Origin: an uncultured Mucispirillum sp.
GTDB lineage: Bacteria; Chrysiogenota; Deferribacteres; Deferribacterales; Mucispirillaceae
Assembly (NCBI GenBank): GCA_944325215.1
Contig: CALUZC010000010.1
Span: 1 to 64,000, forward strand
Reading direction: 5' to 3'
DNA length: 64,000 nt
Below are positions 34,020 through 41,920 of the stretch, piece by piece (the stretch's first letter is position 1; the number at the start of each line of letters is the position of its first letter). Under the pieces are notes generated by a model. It did no database searches. It was not told the origin of the DNA and worked only from the letters and a program-made list of their open reading frames with translations. Both the position numbers and the translations under genes were made by a program.

Positions 34020-34535
34020 ATGAAAATTAAATTATTTCTTACTATTTTACTAACTTTTGCATCAGTAAGTATTTATGCACAAGAATCAAAAGAAATAGTA
34101 GCAAAAATGATTGACGGTTTGCGTGTTGATAACTCTAAAAGTATTACTATACCAGGCAGAAAAGGTGCTATAAGAATATATTTTGAGTCATTAAAAACGA
34201 CTCCATATTCGTCTGAATTAATTAATATAAAATATAATGATAAAATATCACCATTTCAGGCAGGCAGTAATTTCTTAATTACTAAAGATGGTAAACTGAT
34301 TTTTGGCAGGTATAATGATAAAATTTATGCACGTGGTTATACAGATAGATATAATGAATATATATCTATAAAACATAATAATTTCATATATGATTATAAT
34401 AATAGTATTATTAAAATATATGAGAATAAAGAAGAAGTTTTATCAGGAAAAGAAATAATTTATGATAAAACTAAGTCATCTTTTACAATATATGATAAAA
34501 ATAAGTTAATAAAAACCATGTCTGTTAGCAACTAA
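34020..34535 (+). CDS. small exported protein, possible member of a local secreted family
   Basis: A 171-aa protein with a clear signal peptide (MKIKLFLTILLTFASVSIYAQ). The mature part is Tyr/Ile/Lys-rich and probably beta-rich. Its end (FIYDYNNSIIKIY, then EIIYDK...FTIYDKNKLIK) resembles the end of the exported protein at 62816-63337 (VEFNNDTVIVKR, then RIIYDF...VIKYLKNDKLEQ). That likeness is by eye and moderate. It follows the SfrA-like gene by 29 bases with AGGAGAG upstream, and could be co-transcribed. Function unknown. Confidence 0.65.
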   Translation: MKIKLFLTILLTFASVSIYAQESKEIVAKMIDGLRVDNSKSITIPGRKGAIRIYFESLKTTPYSSELINIKYNDKISPFQAGSNFLITKDGKLIFGRYNDKIYARGYTDRYNEYISIKHNNFIYDYNNSIIKIYENKEEVLSGKEIIYDKTKSSFTIYDKNKLIKTMSVSN

Positions 34536-34538
34536 TAA

Positions 34539-35654
34539 ATGGAGTATATGTTGGAACATGCAAAACATCTTTCAAAAAAAGAAAAAGTTAATTATGGGAG
34601 TTATTATACGCCACAAAACTTAATTGGATATATAGAAAAACTTATACACAATAATATTGATATTGAGATTTTAAATAAATATATATTACTTGATACATCA
34701 TGTGGTAGTGGTAATTTATTAGATTTAACATATGAATTTAAGCAAATTATTGGTGCAGATATCGATAATGAAGCTGTTAAATATGCAAGAAATAGATTTA
34801 GCAATAAAAATGTTGACTTATTAGTATTAAATTCTTTAGAAAAAATAACTAGGCATGAATATAATATAAGCGATAGTGATATGCTTTTTATTATTGGAAA
34901 TCCACCTTATAATGACAGAACTTCTATTGTGCAAAATTATTTAAAAACATATAATATATACAATATTAATGAAAAAGTAGAACACAGGGATTTAGGAATT
35001 AGTTTTCTATTATCATATAATGAGTTGAAAGCTGATTATATATGTGTTTTACACCCACTATCTTATTTAATTAAAAAGACAAATTTTAATAGTTTAGGTA
35101 GATTTAAAGATAATTATGTATTAGAAGATTCACTTATAGTAAGCTCTCAACTATTTTGTGCAACATCATTGTCATTTTTTCCAATAATTATTGGCTTATA
35201 TAAACGAAGTGAAAAAGGTATGGATTATGAATATATAAAAAATTATAAATTTAAAACCATTGAAAATCACAAGTTTTCTCTTAATGACTTTGATTTTATA
35301 AGTAAGTATGTAGATAAGTATCCGAATAAAAATAAAATAAATCAATCAAATATAGTGGCAAGATTTTACACTATGCGTGATATTAATGCATTAAAAAGGT
35401 CTAGAACTTTTATTCAAGAAGATTGTGCTAATACAGTATATATTACTGATAATAAATACTCTTTATATTGTTATATAGACGTATTTAAAAAATACATAAA
35501 TAAACTGCCATATTATTTTGGAAATCTTGATGTTTTTATAAACTACCAAAAATTTAAATTAATAGAAAATGAATTCGTGGAACTTTCAGAAAACAATATA
35601 AAAAGCGATAATATAGATAAATATTTTTTAGAATTATTTGGTGAAACATCATGA
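34539..35654 (+). CDS. type II N6-adenine DNA methyltransferase
   Basis: A 371-aa methyltransferase with SAM motif I DTSCGSGN at residues 52-59, a motif II acidic GADIDNEAVKYA, and catalytic motif IV NPPY at 121-124, the form typical of N6-adenine (gamma-type order) enzymes. A tyrosine-rich opening (YGSYYTPQNLIGYI) is also common in this group. The gene overlaps the next frame by four bases (ATGA), making a compact restriction-modification pair. It protects host DNA at the site cut by its partner. Base composition is more AT-rich than flanking genes, suggesting transfer. Start: ATG 34539 is used; GGAG at 34541-34544 could serve ATG 34548 or TTG 34551 instead. Confidence 0.88.
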   Translation: MEYMLEHAKHLSKKEKVNYGSYYTPQNLIGYIEKLIHNNIDIEILNKYILLDTSCGSGNLLDLTYEFKQIIGADIDNEAVKYARNRFSNKNVDLLVLNSLEKITRHEYNISDSDMLFIIGNPPYNDRTSIVQNYLKTYNIYNINEKVEHRDLGISFLLSYNELKADYICVLHPLSYLIKKTNFNSLGRFKDNYVLEDSLIVSSQLFCATSLSFFPIIIGLYKRSEKGMDYEYIKNYKFKTIENHKFSLNDFDFISKYVDKYPNKNKINQSNIVARFYTMRDINALKRSRTFIQEDCANTVYITDNKYSLYCYIDVFKKYINKLPYYFGNLDVFINYQKFKLIENEFVELSENNIKSDNIDKYFLELFGETS

Positions 35655-36418
35655 AAATTAATAAAGTAGATAAAAATAAAAAAAATATTGAAATTACAAT
35701 ACCATTAACAAGTACACAGGGAAAAATAAGAGTAAAAAGAAGAGATGTTTGGTATGGATATGGAAATCCTGTTGCAACAAGACAGCAGGAATTTAATAAT
35801 AAGTGCTATATAGAATGGCAAATAGGGTATGATGTAGTAATTAATAATAAAAGTAAACTGGAATTATCTACACTGCCAAAGAAAAAATTTACAGGTTCAA
35901 ATGGTAAAGAAAAAGCATTATATGAATTAAGCGAATATCTATATTATTTTTATAAAATGGATATTATAAGTAACAAAGAATTAAGGAAACTACTAGAATA
36001 TATCAATAATATAGATAACAAAAATCTTATTGAACAAAACATAGATTTATCTGTTACAAGGTGCAGCCCTGTAGAGTATATACTTGAAGTAATAAACTTT
36101 GGAAAAAGTATAGTTCAATATCCTTTACTTTTTTATAAATTTTCTTCTTTTGAGGTGTTGGTTGAAATTGTAATTAAAGAAAAACAAAAAGCAGTAGGTT
36201 TGCAGCCAATGCTTTATGTATGTTTTCCTGTAACAAAATTAAAAGGAGAAAAAAGGGAACTAATTGGACGCTGTGCAGAACAAAACGAAAAAGCAGTGCT
36301 ACTATTAGATAAAACTCATAAAGATTTCATACTAGGAACTTTCAAGATATTTGCTTTGTTAAGCAAAGCACATAAAAGTGATGTTATTAGCATAATAAAT
36401 TTAGTATTAAAATCATAG
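35651..36418 (+). CDS. restriction enzyme partner, possible R.PabI-family DNA glycosylase
   Basis: A 255-aa protein translated in ATGA overlap with the methyltransferase, so the cognate nuclease by context. No PD-(D/E)XK, HNH or GIY-YIG motif is visible. Instead it has Lys25-x-Arg27, then Glu55-x4-Tyr60, and near the C-terminus His241-x2-Asp244. From memory, R.PabI has Lys30/Arg32, Glu63/Tyr68 and His211/Asp214 with its end about 12 residues after. Spacing and order agree closely. R.PabI and HpyAXII excise adenine from GTAC and leave abasic sites. The family call is inference from these residues; site specificity is unknown. A GC-poor, probably acquired gene. Confidence 0.55.
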   Translation: MKINKVDKNKKNIEITIPLTSTQGKIRVKRRDVWYGYGNPVATRQQEFNNKCYIEWQIGYDVVINNKSKLELSTLPKKKFTGSNGKEKALYELSEYLYYFYKMDIISNKELRKLLEYINNIDNKNLIEQNIDLSVTRCSPVEYILEVINFGKSIVQYPLLFYKFSSFEVLVEIVIKEKQKAVGLQPMLYVCFPVTKLKGEKRELIGRCAEQNEKAVLLLDKTHKDFILGTFKIFALLSKAHKSDVISIINLVLKS

Positions 36419-36422
36419 GCTG

Positions 36423-37124
36423 CTATTTTTCCATAATTACAATAGTTACAGCACCAAATACTAAAGTTTTAAAATAAATATTCTTAAATCCTGCTTCTTC
36501 AATCATCTGTTTATATTCTTTTCTTTTTGGAAAATGATAAACTGAATCAGGTAAATATTTATACGCTTTACGGGAGGAAAAAATCCCGCCAATGAATGGG
36601 AGCATATACATAAAATAGATTTTATAAAAAAAACTTGTAATTTTATTTTCTGGTCTTGTTAGTTCTAAAATACATACTTTACCACCTGGTTTTATAACCC
36701 TGTATAGCTCTGTGAGCCCTCTTGCTTTATCTGTAACATTTCTAAAGCCAAAAGCCATAGTAAGCCTGTCAAATGAACAATCTTTAAATGGTAAATTATG
36801 GGCATCTGCAGCAGCATATGGGATATTATTAAGTTTCTTTTGGCTAATATGCAGCATATTTACACTAAAATCTGCACCATAAATAAATGCATCTGGGTGC
36901 TGCTTATGGATTTCTGCAATCATATCTCCAGTTCCGCATGCTAAATCAAGGACTTTATGACCATTTTTAATATCTGACAATCTAATTGCAACTTTACGCC
37001 AGTTAGAATCAAGGTCAAAGCTTAGAATACCATTTAAAAAATCATATTTATCAGCAATATTATTAAACATTTCCTGTATTTTTTTGGATTGTTCTTGTTC
37101 TTTTAAATTTTCATTATAAGACAT
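36423..37124 (-). CDS. ubiE: demethylmenaquinone/ubiquinone C-methyltransferase UbiE (MenG)
   Basis: A 233-aa methyltransferase for the last step of menaquinone synthesis. SAM motif I DLACGTGD is at residues 60-67. The UbiE signatures YDFLNGILSFDLDSNWR (about 27-43) and the FGFRNVTDKARGLTELYRVIKPGG region (quoted in part, about 125-150) are clear. In an anaerobe the product would be menaquinone, in line with a UbiD homologue at 50253. It is the last gene of a minus-strand signalling operon and overlaps the phosphatase gene upstream by 22 bases, an odd partner set. It converges on the restriction gene with a four-base gap. Confidence 0.93.
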   Translation of the reverse strand: MSYNENLKEQEQSKKIQEMFNNIADKYDFLNGILSFDLDSNWRKVAIRLSDIKNGHKVLDLACGTGDMIAEIHKQHPDAFIYGADFSVNMLHISQKKLNNIPYAAADAHNLPFKDCSFDRLTMAFGFRNVTDKARGLTELYRVIKPGGKVCILELTRPENKITSFFYKIYFMYMLPFIGGIFSSRKAYKYLPDSVYHFPKRKEYKQMIEEAGFKNIYFKTLVFGAVTIVIMEK

Positions 37125-38671
37125 GTGAAATCATCCCTTTGAAGTGTAGTATCTGTTACAAGTTCTGTATATAAATTTTCAGCTATTTCTTTTGGTTGTT
37201 TATAAGATAAAGCTTTTACAAGGCATAACAGGTCATCTAATGATGAATACTCTATTAAACCATCAGTATATATAAATATAAGACTGTTTTTATCAATTTT
37301 TAATTTTTTTGATTTGTAATCTTCTGGCATAATACCCATAGGCATATATTCTGATGTTAAATATTCGATTTTATTATCACTTAATACAGCTACTGGATCA
37401 TGGCCGCATGAAATATATTCGAGTTCTGAAATATTACTTCTATAAATTCCAAAAAAACTTGTAATAAACCTGTCACTAAAATTTTTAGATATCAAAAAGT
37501 CATTAATATCTGTAACCTGCTTTGTAAGGTTATCAGATGAATTAAATTTAGACATAAAAACACTTAAAACAACTGTTAGCACAGCAGCAGAGTAACCTTT
37601 ACCACAAACATCTGCTACACAAAAAATATAATCATTACCTATTTTTAGAAGATGAACAAAATCACCACCTGCATTTCTTGCAGGATAGCTTATGCCGTAT
37701 ATATTAGGGTTATCATCTAAAAATACATTTTTTTTCACAAATTTGTTTAAAATTTCAGCAGTATATGCAATTTCAGTTTCTTCTATTTTAAATTTAGTAA
37801 GTGCTTCGTGGTTTAAAGCATTTTCTGTTGCAATGGATACAATACTTGATACAAGTGAAGAAAAATCTTTATCAGGCACAATATCTACAATAATATTAAA
37901 TAGTGCAAAATGAAGATTTGCCACCTTGTCATATATAAAAAACGTATTTTTTACATTAAATTTTGGAGATACAACATCATTTTCTATAAAGATAGTTTCA
38001 TCAGTATTTTTTAAATATATAGAAAGTGGGATTTGGTTTATGATAATATTTTCTTCTAAATCATTTTCTTCAAGTCCTATTCCGTAAAACTCATCGTTAT
38101 AATAAGCACATACAGCATCTGCAGAAAATACTTCCATAAAAAAAGATAATGACATGGATATAACTTCCTGCAACTCTATTGCCATGAATATTGTGCTGGC
38201 ACGCTTAACAAAATCTACTTTCTTTTGATAATCTATATATAAATCCATTTGGCGTTCTTTTGAAAAAAGCTCAACAGAGCGTCTGCCAAAATATGGAGCA
38301 TAAAGCCTGATTTTTTCTTCCACATCTTTTGAAAGTGGCCTTTCAAATGTAATAACGTGTGTCACTCTGTTATTATGCTTAAAAAATAAGGCAGCATCAA
38401 TATGATATGTAACATCAAAATATGATATATCTATATTAATATTACTGGAGAAATCTTCATTTTTAAATCCAAGTTCATAAATATCAAATGTTGCATATAA
38501 ATCTGATGGTATATAGGAACACGGCTCACAAACATTACCGCGAACGTCCCATATACGAAAAGCGTATATATCATGTTTATGAAGAATATGCTCAATTTGT
38601 TTGATAAATTCTTCTGTTGTTTCTGAAGATATGATTTTTACTAAATCAAAAGTAATATTATTCTTTTCCAT
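37103..38671 (-). CDS. SpoIIE-family (PP2C) serine phosphatase with N-terminal sensor region
   Basis: A 522-aa protein. Residues 1-150 are an unassigned sensor-like region, 155-300 resemble a GAF-type domain, and 310-520 are a SpoIIE/RsbU phosphatase with ARNAGGDFV, VADVCGKGYSAAVL and a final QRDDFTCLIMKI supplying metal ligands. It resembles the phosphatase at 16443 only in the catalytic part. It should act on a phosphorylated STAS protein, but none is encoded in this operon. It overlaps the HDOD gene upstream by 14 bases and ubiE downstream by 22. Confidence 0.85.
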   Translation of the reverse strand: MEKNNITFDLVKIISSETTEEFIKQIEHILHKHDIYAFRIWDVRGNVCEPCSYIPSDLYATFDIYELGFKNEDFSSNINIDISYFDVTYHIDAALFFKHNNRVTHVITFERPLSKDVEEKIRLYAPYFGRRSVELFSKERQMDLYIDYQKKVDFVKRASTIFMAIELQEVISMSLSFFMEVFSADAVCAYYNDEFYGIGLEENDLEENIIINQIPLSIYLKNTDETIFIENDVVSPKFNVKNTFFIYDKVANLHFALFNIIVDIVPDKDFSSLVSSIVSIATENALNHEALTKFKIEETEIAYTAEILNKFVKKNVFLDDNPNIYGISYPARNAGGDFVHLLKIGNDYIFCVADVCGKGYSAAVLTVVLSVFMSKFNSSDNLTKQVTDINDFLISKNFSDRFITSFFGIYRSNISELEYISCGHDPVAVLSDNKIEYLTSEYMPMGIMPEDYKSKKLKIDKNSLIFIYTDGLIEYSSLDDLLCLVKALSYKQPKEIAENLYTELVTDTTLQRDDFTCLIMKI

Positions 38672-39755
38672 CTATACATTCACTCAAACATGTTTGGATA
38701 GACTCTATTAGTATATCCATATCTTTTATAGGAAAATCTTTATTAAGCTGGTATATATAATCTTTTGCATTATTTTTATCATGGTCAATTTTATTAGCAT
38801 ATGAAACTATTTTACCATATAAATCAGTATCAGCATCATGGTGGGTTTTAACAGCATCTACAATGGCAGGAGCAACAGACCATTTATTTAAAATAACAGA
38901 TGCAATTTCAGCATGGTCACAGCCTAACTGTTCCCTTTCATCTTGCACGCAGTCAACTTCCCTAACTAAAAAATCAGCCATTACAACTTTACCAATATCA
39001 TGCATTAACCCTGCCATATACAATGCATCGCTATCCTGGTCAAGATATTTCGCTATTTCAGAAGAAATTAGTGCTACATTATAAGCATGCTGCCACATAG
39101 CTTGGCCCGTTGTTTTATACATATTAAATGGTTTTTGGAAGTATTGGTCTAGTGATATTGCAAGAGCAATATTTTTAACAGAACTAAAACCTAAAAGCAT
39201 AGTAGCTCTATCAATGGAAGCTATTTCTTTTCTAACACCATAAAAAGGCGAGTTAACAAGTTTTATAACTTTTGAAGAAATACCCTGATCCATTTTTATT
39301 TTTGCTGTAACCTGCCCAATAGCAGTTTGAGAGTGGTTACGTGTAAGCCTTATTAAATCTTGAGCAATAGTAGGCAGTGTAGGAATATTTTCTGCCTTTG
39401 CAATTATTTTAATTCGCAGTGTTTCATAATCTTTTGCATTAACTGTTGCAATAGTATGCTCTTTTGAACGTGTCATTTTGTTCATAATAGAATCGGGATT
39501 TAATGGTGGAAAAAGTATCCCTGTTATTTGGTAATCTTTAATGTTAGAAAGCACTGTTTTATTAGGTGTAGTTAAGTAAAAAAACACTGGAATACCAAAA
39601 GAGCGTTTTGGTATTTTATAAAGAACTTCTAGAGAAGATATCTCAAATATTAATGCATCTTTAGCATCATCACCATTAGATACATATGCTCTGCCATCTA
39701 AAAGTTTCTTAAAAGTATTAAGTCCAGTTTCTGAGCCAATAAAACGTATATTCAT
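38658..39755 (-). CDS. HDOD-domain signalling protein
   Basis: A 365-aa protein with a poorly defined N-terminal domain (1-110, receiver-like alternation but lacking the Asp pocket) and an HDOD domain (about 120-320: AENIPTLPTIAQDLIRL, INSPFYG-like VNSPFYGVR, then HDIGK). HDOD domains are relatives of HD phosphohydrolases and often act in signalling. Here the HD...HDIGK residues are partly present, so weak catalysis is possible. Located between a receiver gene and a phosphatase gene in one operon. Confidence 0.85.
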   Translation of the reverse strand: MNIRFIGSETGLNTFKKLLDGRAYVSNGDDAKDALIFEISSLEVLYKIPKRSFGIPVFFYLTTPNKTVLSNIKDYQITGILFPPLNPDSIMNKMTRSKEHTIATVNAKDYETLRIKIIAKAENIPTLPTIAQDLIRLTRNHSQTAIGQVTAKIKMDQGISSKVIKLVNSPFYGVRKEIASIDRATMLLGFSSVKNIALAISLDQYFQKPFNMYKTTGQAMWQHAYNVALISSEIAKYLDQDSDALYMAGLMHDIGKVVMADFLVREVDCVQDEREQLGCDHAEIASVILNKWSVAPAIVDAVKTHHDADTDLYGKIVSYANKIDHDKNNAKDYIYQLNKDFPIKDMDILIESIQTCLSECIDGKE

Positions 39756-39769
39756 TTAATTACCAAATC

Positions 39770-40129
39770 TTATTTAATAAGAGAATCAATAGTTTCTACA
39801 AGTTCTTTAGGTGAAAATGGTTTTGTAATATATTTATTGGCACCTGTTGCAAGCCCTTTTTTAACATCATTTTCACTAGCATTAGCAGTAAGTAATATAA
39901 TAGGTGTTTTTGCAAATTCTGGCATTTTTCTAATAGTTTCAGCAGCTTCTATACCATTTAACCCTGGCATCATAACATCAAGCACTATTGCATCAGGCTT
40001 ATGTTCTTTTGCAAGTTCTACTGCTGCTTCACCATTTCCTGCTTCTATTATTTCATAGCCACATTTTGTCATATAAAGAGCTATTACTTTACGAAGTCTT
40101 AATTCGTCGTCAGCTATTAAAATTTTCAT
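39770..40129 (-). CDS. single-domain response regulator
   Basis: A 119-aa receiver with Asp7-Asp8, phospho-acceptor Asp51 (VLDVMMPG) and Lys in ITKPFSP. It has no output domain. The start overlaps the degenerate kinase gene upstream by four bases (ATGA type). It belongs to the DivK/CheY-like general class rather than motor CheY. The likely partner is the kinase-like protein just upstream or an unlinked kinase. Confidence 0.92.
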   Translation of the reverse strand: MKILIADDELRLRKVIALYMTKCGYEIIEAGNGEAAVELAKEHKPDAIVLDVMMPGLNGIEAAETIRKMPEFAKTPIILLTANASENDVKKGLATGANKYITKPFSPKELVETIDSLIK

Positions 40130-40707
40130 GACTTAAACCTCAAAGAAACAGAGTCAGAAGTATATATAAAATCTATTTCAACTTCTGCTAATATATTCTT
40201 AAATATCTGATAAATGTCTGGTATATCAGTGTTATATGATTTTTTTATAGTAAGAACATCACCACGTGAATGAATTGATAATTCACTGCTGCATTTTCTA
40301 ATTTCTTCACATAGTATAAGTTCAAGTAGTGTTTTTGCTATATAGCTGTTTGTTTTAACAGGGTTCATTTCATCATAAATACAAGATACTTTAATATTTT
40401 GTTCCTGTATAGAACAGCGTAAATCTTCAATAACTTTTCCAGTAATTTTTACAGGGTCAAATTTTTCTTTTTCATTTTTTATAGGTTTATTTAAGACGTA
40501 GTTAAAAAGCACTTCCATGCCTTTATCATATACGTCAAGAAAATAAGATGACTCTATTATCATATCTGTCATATTATCAGTATCATCACTAAGTCCAAAT
40601 TTAAAAATACTAACGGTAGCCACAACCATAGCAGTAGAAGTTCTCATATTATGAGAAAAATATTCTCTTACAATGCTAAGGTTATGTATTAGGTTTTCAG
40701 AATCCAT
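40126..40707 (-). CDS. degenerate histidine-kinase-like protein (dimerisation/phosphotransfer)
   Basis: A 193-aa protein. The N-terminal half has an H-box-like SHNMRT with His19 in a helical context (compare SHELRTPL), while the C-terminal part has only a trace of a HATPase fold (NIKVSCIYDE, then TLLELILCEEI) with no N, G1 or G2 box. It probably cannot bind ATP and may act as a phosphotransfer or receiver-docking protein. The frame opens at 40719, but ATG 40707 follows a GGTGG and begins better. First gene of the operon running to ubiE. Confidence 0.65.
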   Translation of the reverse strand: MDSENLIHNLSIVREYFSHNMRTSTAMVVATVSIFKFGLSDDTDNMTDMIIESSYFLDVYDKGMEVLFNYVLNKPIKNEKEKFDPVKITGKVIEDLRCSIQEQNIKVSCIYDEMNPVKTNSYIAKTLLELILCEEIRKCSSELSIHSRGDVLTIKKSYNTDIPDIYQIFKNILAEVEIDFIYTSDSVSLRFKS

Positions 40708-40736
40708 AAAACCACCCATAAAATATACTTTAATAT

Positions 40737-40765
40737 AGCATATAAAAATAATAAAATAAAATCAA
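40737..40765 (-). promoter_or_regulatory. promoter of the kinase-like/REC/HDOD/PP2C/ubiE operon
   Basis: On the minus strand TTGATT (40765-40760), a 17-base spacer and TATGCT (40742-40737), 30 bases before the start at 40707. Confidence 0.42.
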
Positions 40766-40867
40766 CTAAATATTTTTATTATACATTTATTTATAGACTA
40801 TAATAAAACATATGTTGTATTTAATTAACTAAATATTTATACATAATATATATTATTGTAATTTTTA

Positions 40868-40896
40868 TTTACAATATAGCATTTATAAAGCATACT
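40868..40896 (+). promoter_or_regulatory. promoter of the HIT gene
   Basis: TTTACA (40868-40873), 17-base spacer, CATACT (40891-40896), 29 bases before the ATG at 40925. Confidence 0.45.
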
Positions 40897-40924
40897 ATTG
40901 GTGGATAAATAAGCGAGGTGATAT

Positions 40925-41341
40925 ATGGATAAAGATTGTATATTTTGCAAAATTATTAATGGAGAAATACCATCAACGAAAGTATATGAAGATGATGAGT
41001 TTTTAGCATTTATGGATATTAATCCAGCAGTTAGGGGGCATACCCTTGTTATTCCTAAATATCATTGCAGAAATATATTAGATACACCAGAAAATGTTGG
41101 TAAAAATTTCTACAATGTTATTAGTAAAGTATCAAATGCTGTAAAAAAAGCATTTAATGCTGAAGGAATATACGTTTTTCAGCAAAATGAAAATGCAGCA
41201 GGGCAGGAAGTATTTCATTCCCATGTTCATATTATTCCACGATATAAAGGTGATGAATTTGGTAAATACAGCCCACCTAGGTTAAAAGTTGAAATACCAG
41301 AAATAGCAAAAGATGGCGAAAAAATTAGGCAGTCATTTTAA
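40925..41341 (+). CDS. HIT-family nucleotide hydrolase
   Basis: A 138-aa histidine-triad protein. The catalytic motif HSHVHIIP gives His98, His100 and His102, with an upstream zinc-type Cys5-x2-Cys8 (CIFC) and the conserved FMDINPAVRGHTLVIPK stretch. HIT proteins of this kind hydrolyse adenosine phosphoramidates or dinucleotide polyphosphates. Single gene with its own promoter and a terminator downstream. GCGAGGTGAT precedes the start. Confidence 0.93.
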   Translation: MDKDCIFCKIINGEIPSTKVYEDDEFLAFMDINPAVRGHTLVIPKYHCRNILDTPENVGKNFYNVISKVSNAVKKAFNAEGIYVFQQNENAAGQEVFHSHVHIIPRYKGDEFGKYSPPRLKVEIPEIAKDGEKIRQSF

Positions 41342-41388
41342 TGTAACAAATATTGCCTAACTTTTAAGCACAGTAAAAATGAGTTATT

Positions 41389-41417
41389 AAGGCAGATAAA
41401 TATTCTGCCTTTTTTTT
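41389..41417 (+). terminator. rho-independent terminator after the HIT gene
   Basis: An 8-bp stem AAGGCAGA/TCTGCCTT, 7-base loop and eight T residues (41410-41417). Confidence 0.88.
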
Positions 41418-41610
41418 AAGCACATGTGTTAATAGTTAGCAATTTTAATACTGTTTTTATCTTAAAATAATGCAAAAAACACCCGTTTTAAAGGTAAAAA
41501 TCTATAAAAATATAATTTTTTTAAACTATTGATATATATAAATAAAATAATTTTAATTGCTTAAAAAATAATCAAAATCAAAAGAATTTGAAAAAATATA
41601 AAATATTTAG

Positions 41611-41639
41611 TTGACAAATGAAAATAATATGATTATATT
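41611..41639 (+). promoter_or_regulatory. strong sigma-70-like promoter in noncoding region
   Basis: Perfect TTGACA (41611-41616), 17-base spacer and TATATT (41634-41639). There is no gene start until 41921, and a hairpin and a second promoter intervene, so it may drive a small RNA beginning near 41646. Confidence 0.6.
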
Positions 41640-41672
41640 ACAGTCATAGAGAAGGTTGCATATGTAAGTTAA

Positions 41673-41774
41673 AGTATATAAATAAAGTATAGATTAAGTA
41701 TTTAAAGTATGTGAGTATATTTAGTAGATTAGTATAACTTTAGTATTGTAGTAGTATATTTAGTATTCAAGTAT
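41673..41774 (+). repeat. array of ten AGTAT pentamers with a repeated spacing
   Basis: AGTAT starts at 41673, 41686, 41697, 41706, 41714, 41731, 41742, 41753, 41762 and 41770. The last four of each half (41686, 41697, 41706, 41714 and 41742, 41753, 41762, 41770) have identical spacing of 11, 9 and 8 bases, offset by 56. The bases between differ, so the pentamers and their phase are more alike than the rest. Confidence 0.6.
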
Positions 41775-41789
41775 CATAAAAGAAGTAGA

Positions 41790-41825
41790 CGGAACAGGCC
41801 ACCTAATTTTAGGTGGTCTGTTCCG
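41790..41825 (+). terminator. 15-bp hairpin, possible terminator
   Basis: CGGAACAGGCCACCT (41790-41804) pairs with AGGTGGTCTGTTCCG (41811-41825) with one G:U pair and a six-base loop. It is the most stable hairpin noticed in the window. Only three T follow, so termination is uncertain; an RNA-protein or processing signal is possible. Confidence 0.5.
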
Positions 41826-41849
41826 TTTAGGGCTAACTTTAAAATTAAA

Positions 41850-41876
41850 TTGACATAAATTACCATTTATTATAAA
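41850..41876 (+). promoter_or_regulatory. promoter of the Big-domain lipoprotein gene
   Basis: TTGACA (41850-41855) and TATAAA (41871-41876) with a 15-base spacer, 44 bases before the ATG at 41921. The spacing is short. Confidence 0.45.
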
Positions 41877-41920
41877 TTTTTAAAAATATTAGCTGCATCT
41901 TATAAATCTAGGAGGATGTT

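Larger units (their letters stand above)
41646..41830 (+). ncRNA. candidate small RNA, about 180 nt
   Basis: Inferred transcript from the promoter at 41611-41639 to the hairpin at 41790-41825. It holds the AGTAT array. ATG triplets inside are followed at once by stops (for example ATGTAA at 41662), so it is not coding. The T-tract after the hairpin is weak. No known RNA family recognised. Confidence 0.3.
41418..41920. other. 503-bp noncoding region with promoters, pentamer array and hairpin
   Basis: No credible coding frame occurs here. The first 190 bases are AT-rich and featureless. Then come a sigma-70-like promoter (41611-41639), an array of ten AGTAT pentamers (41673-41774), a 15-bp hairpin (41790-41825) and a second promoter for the lipoprotein gene (41850-41876). 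The individual parts are listed separately. Confidence 0.7.

Noticed and set aside
41673-41774. CRISPR-like repetition in the AGTAT array
   Set aside because: The repeated unit is only five bases, spacings are 8 to 17, and no cas gene is in the window.
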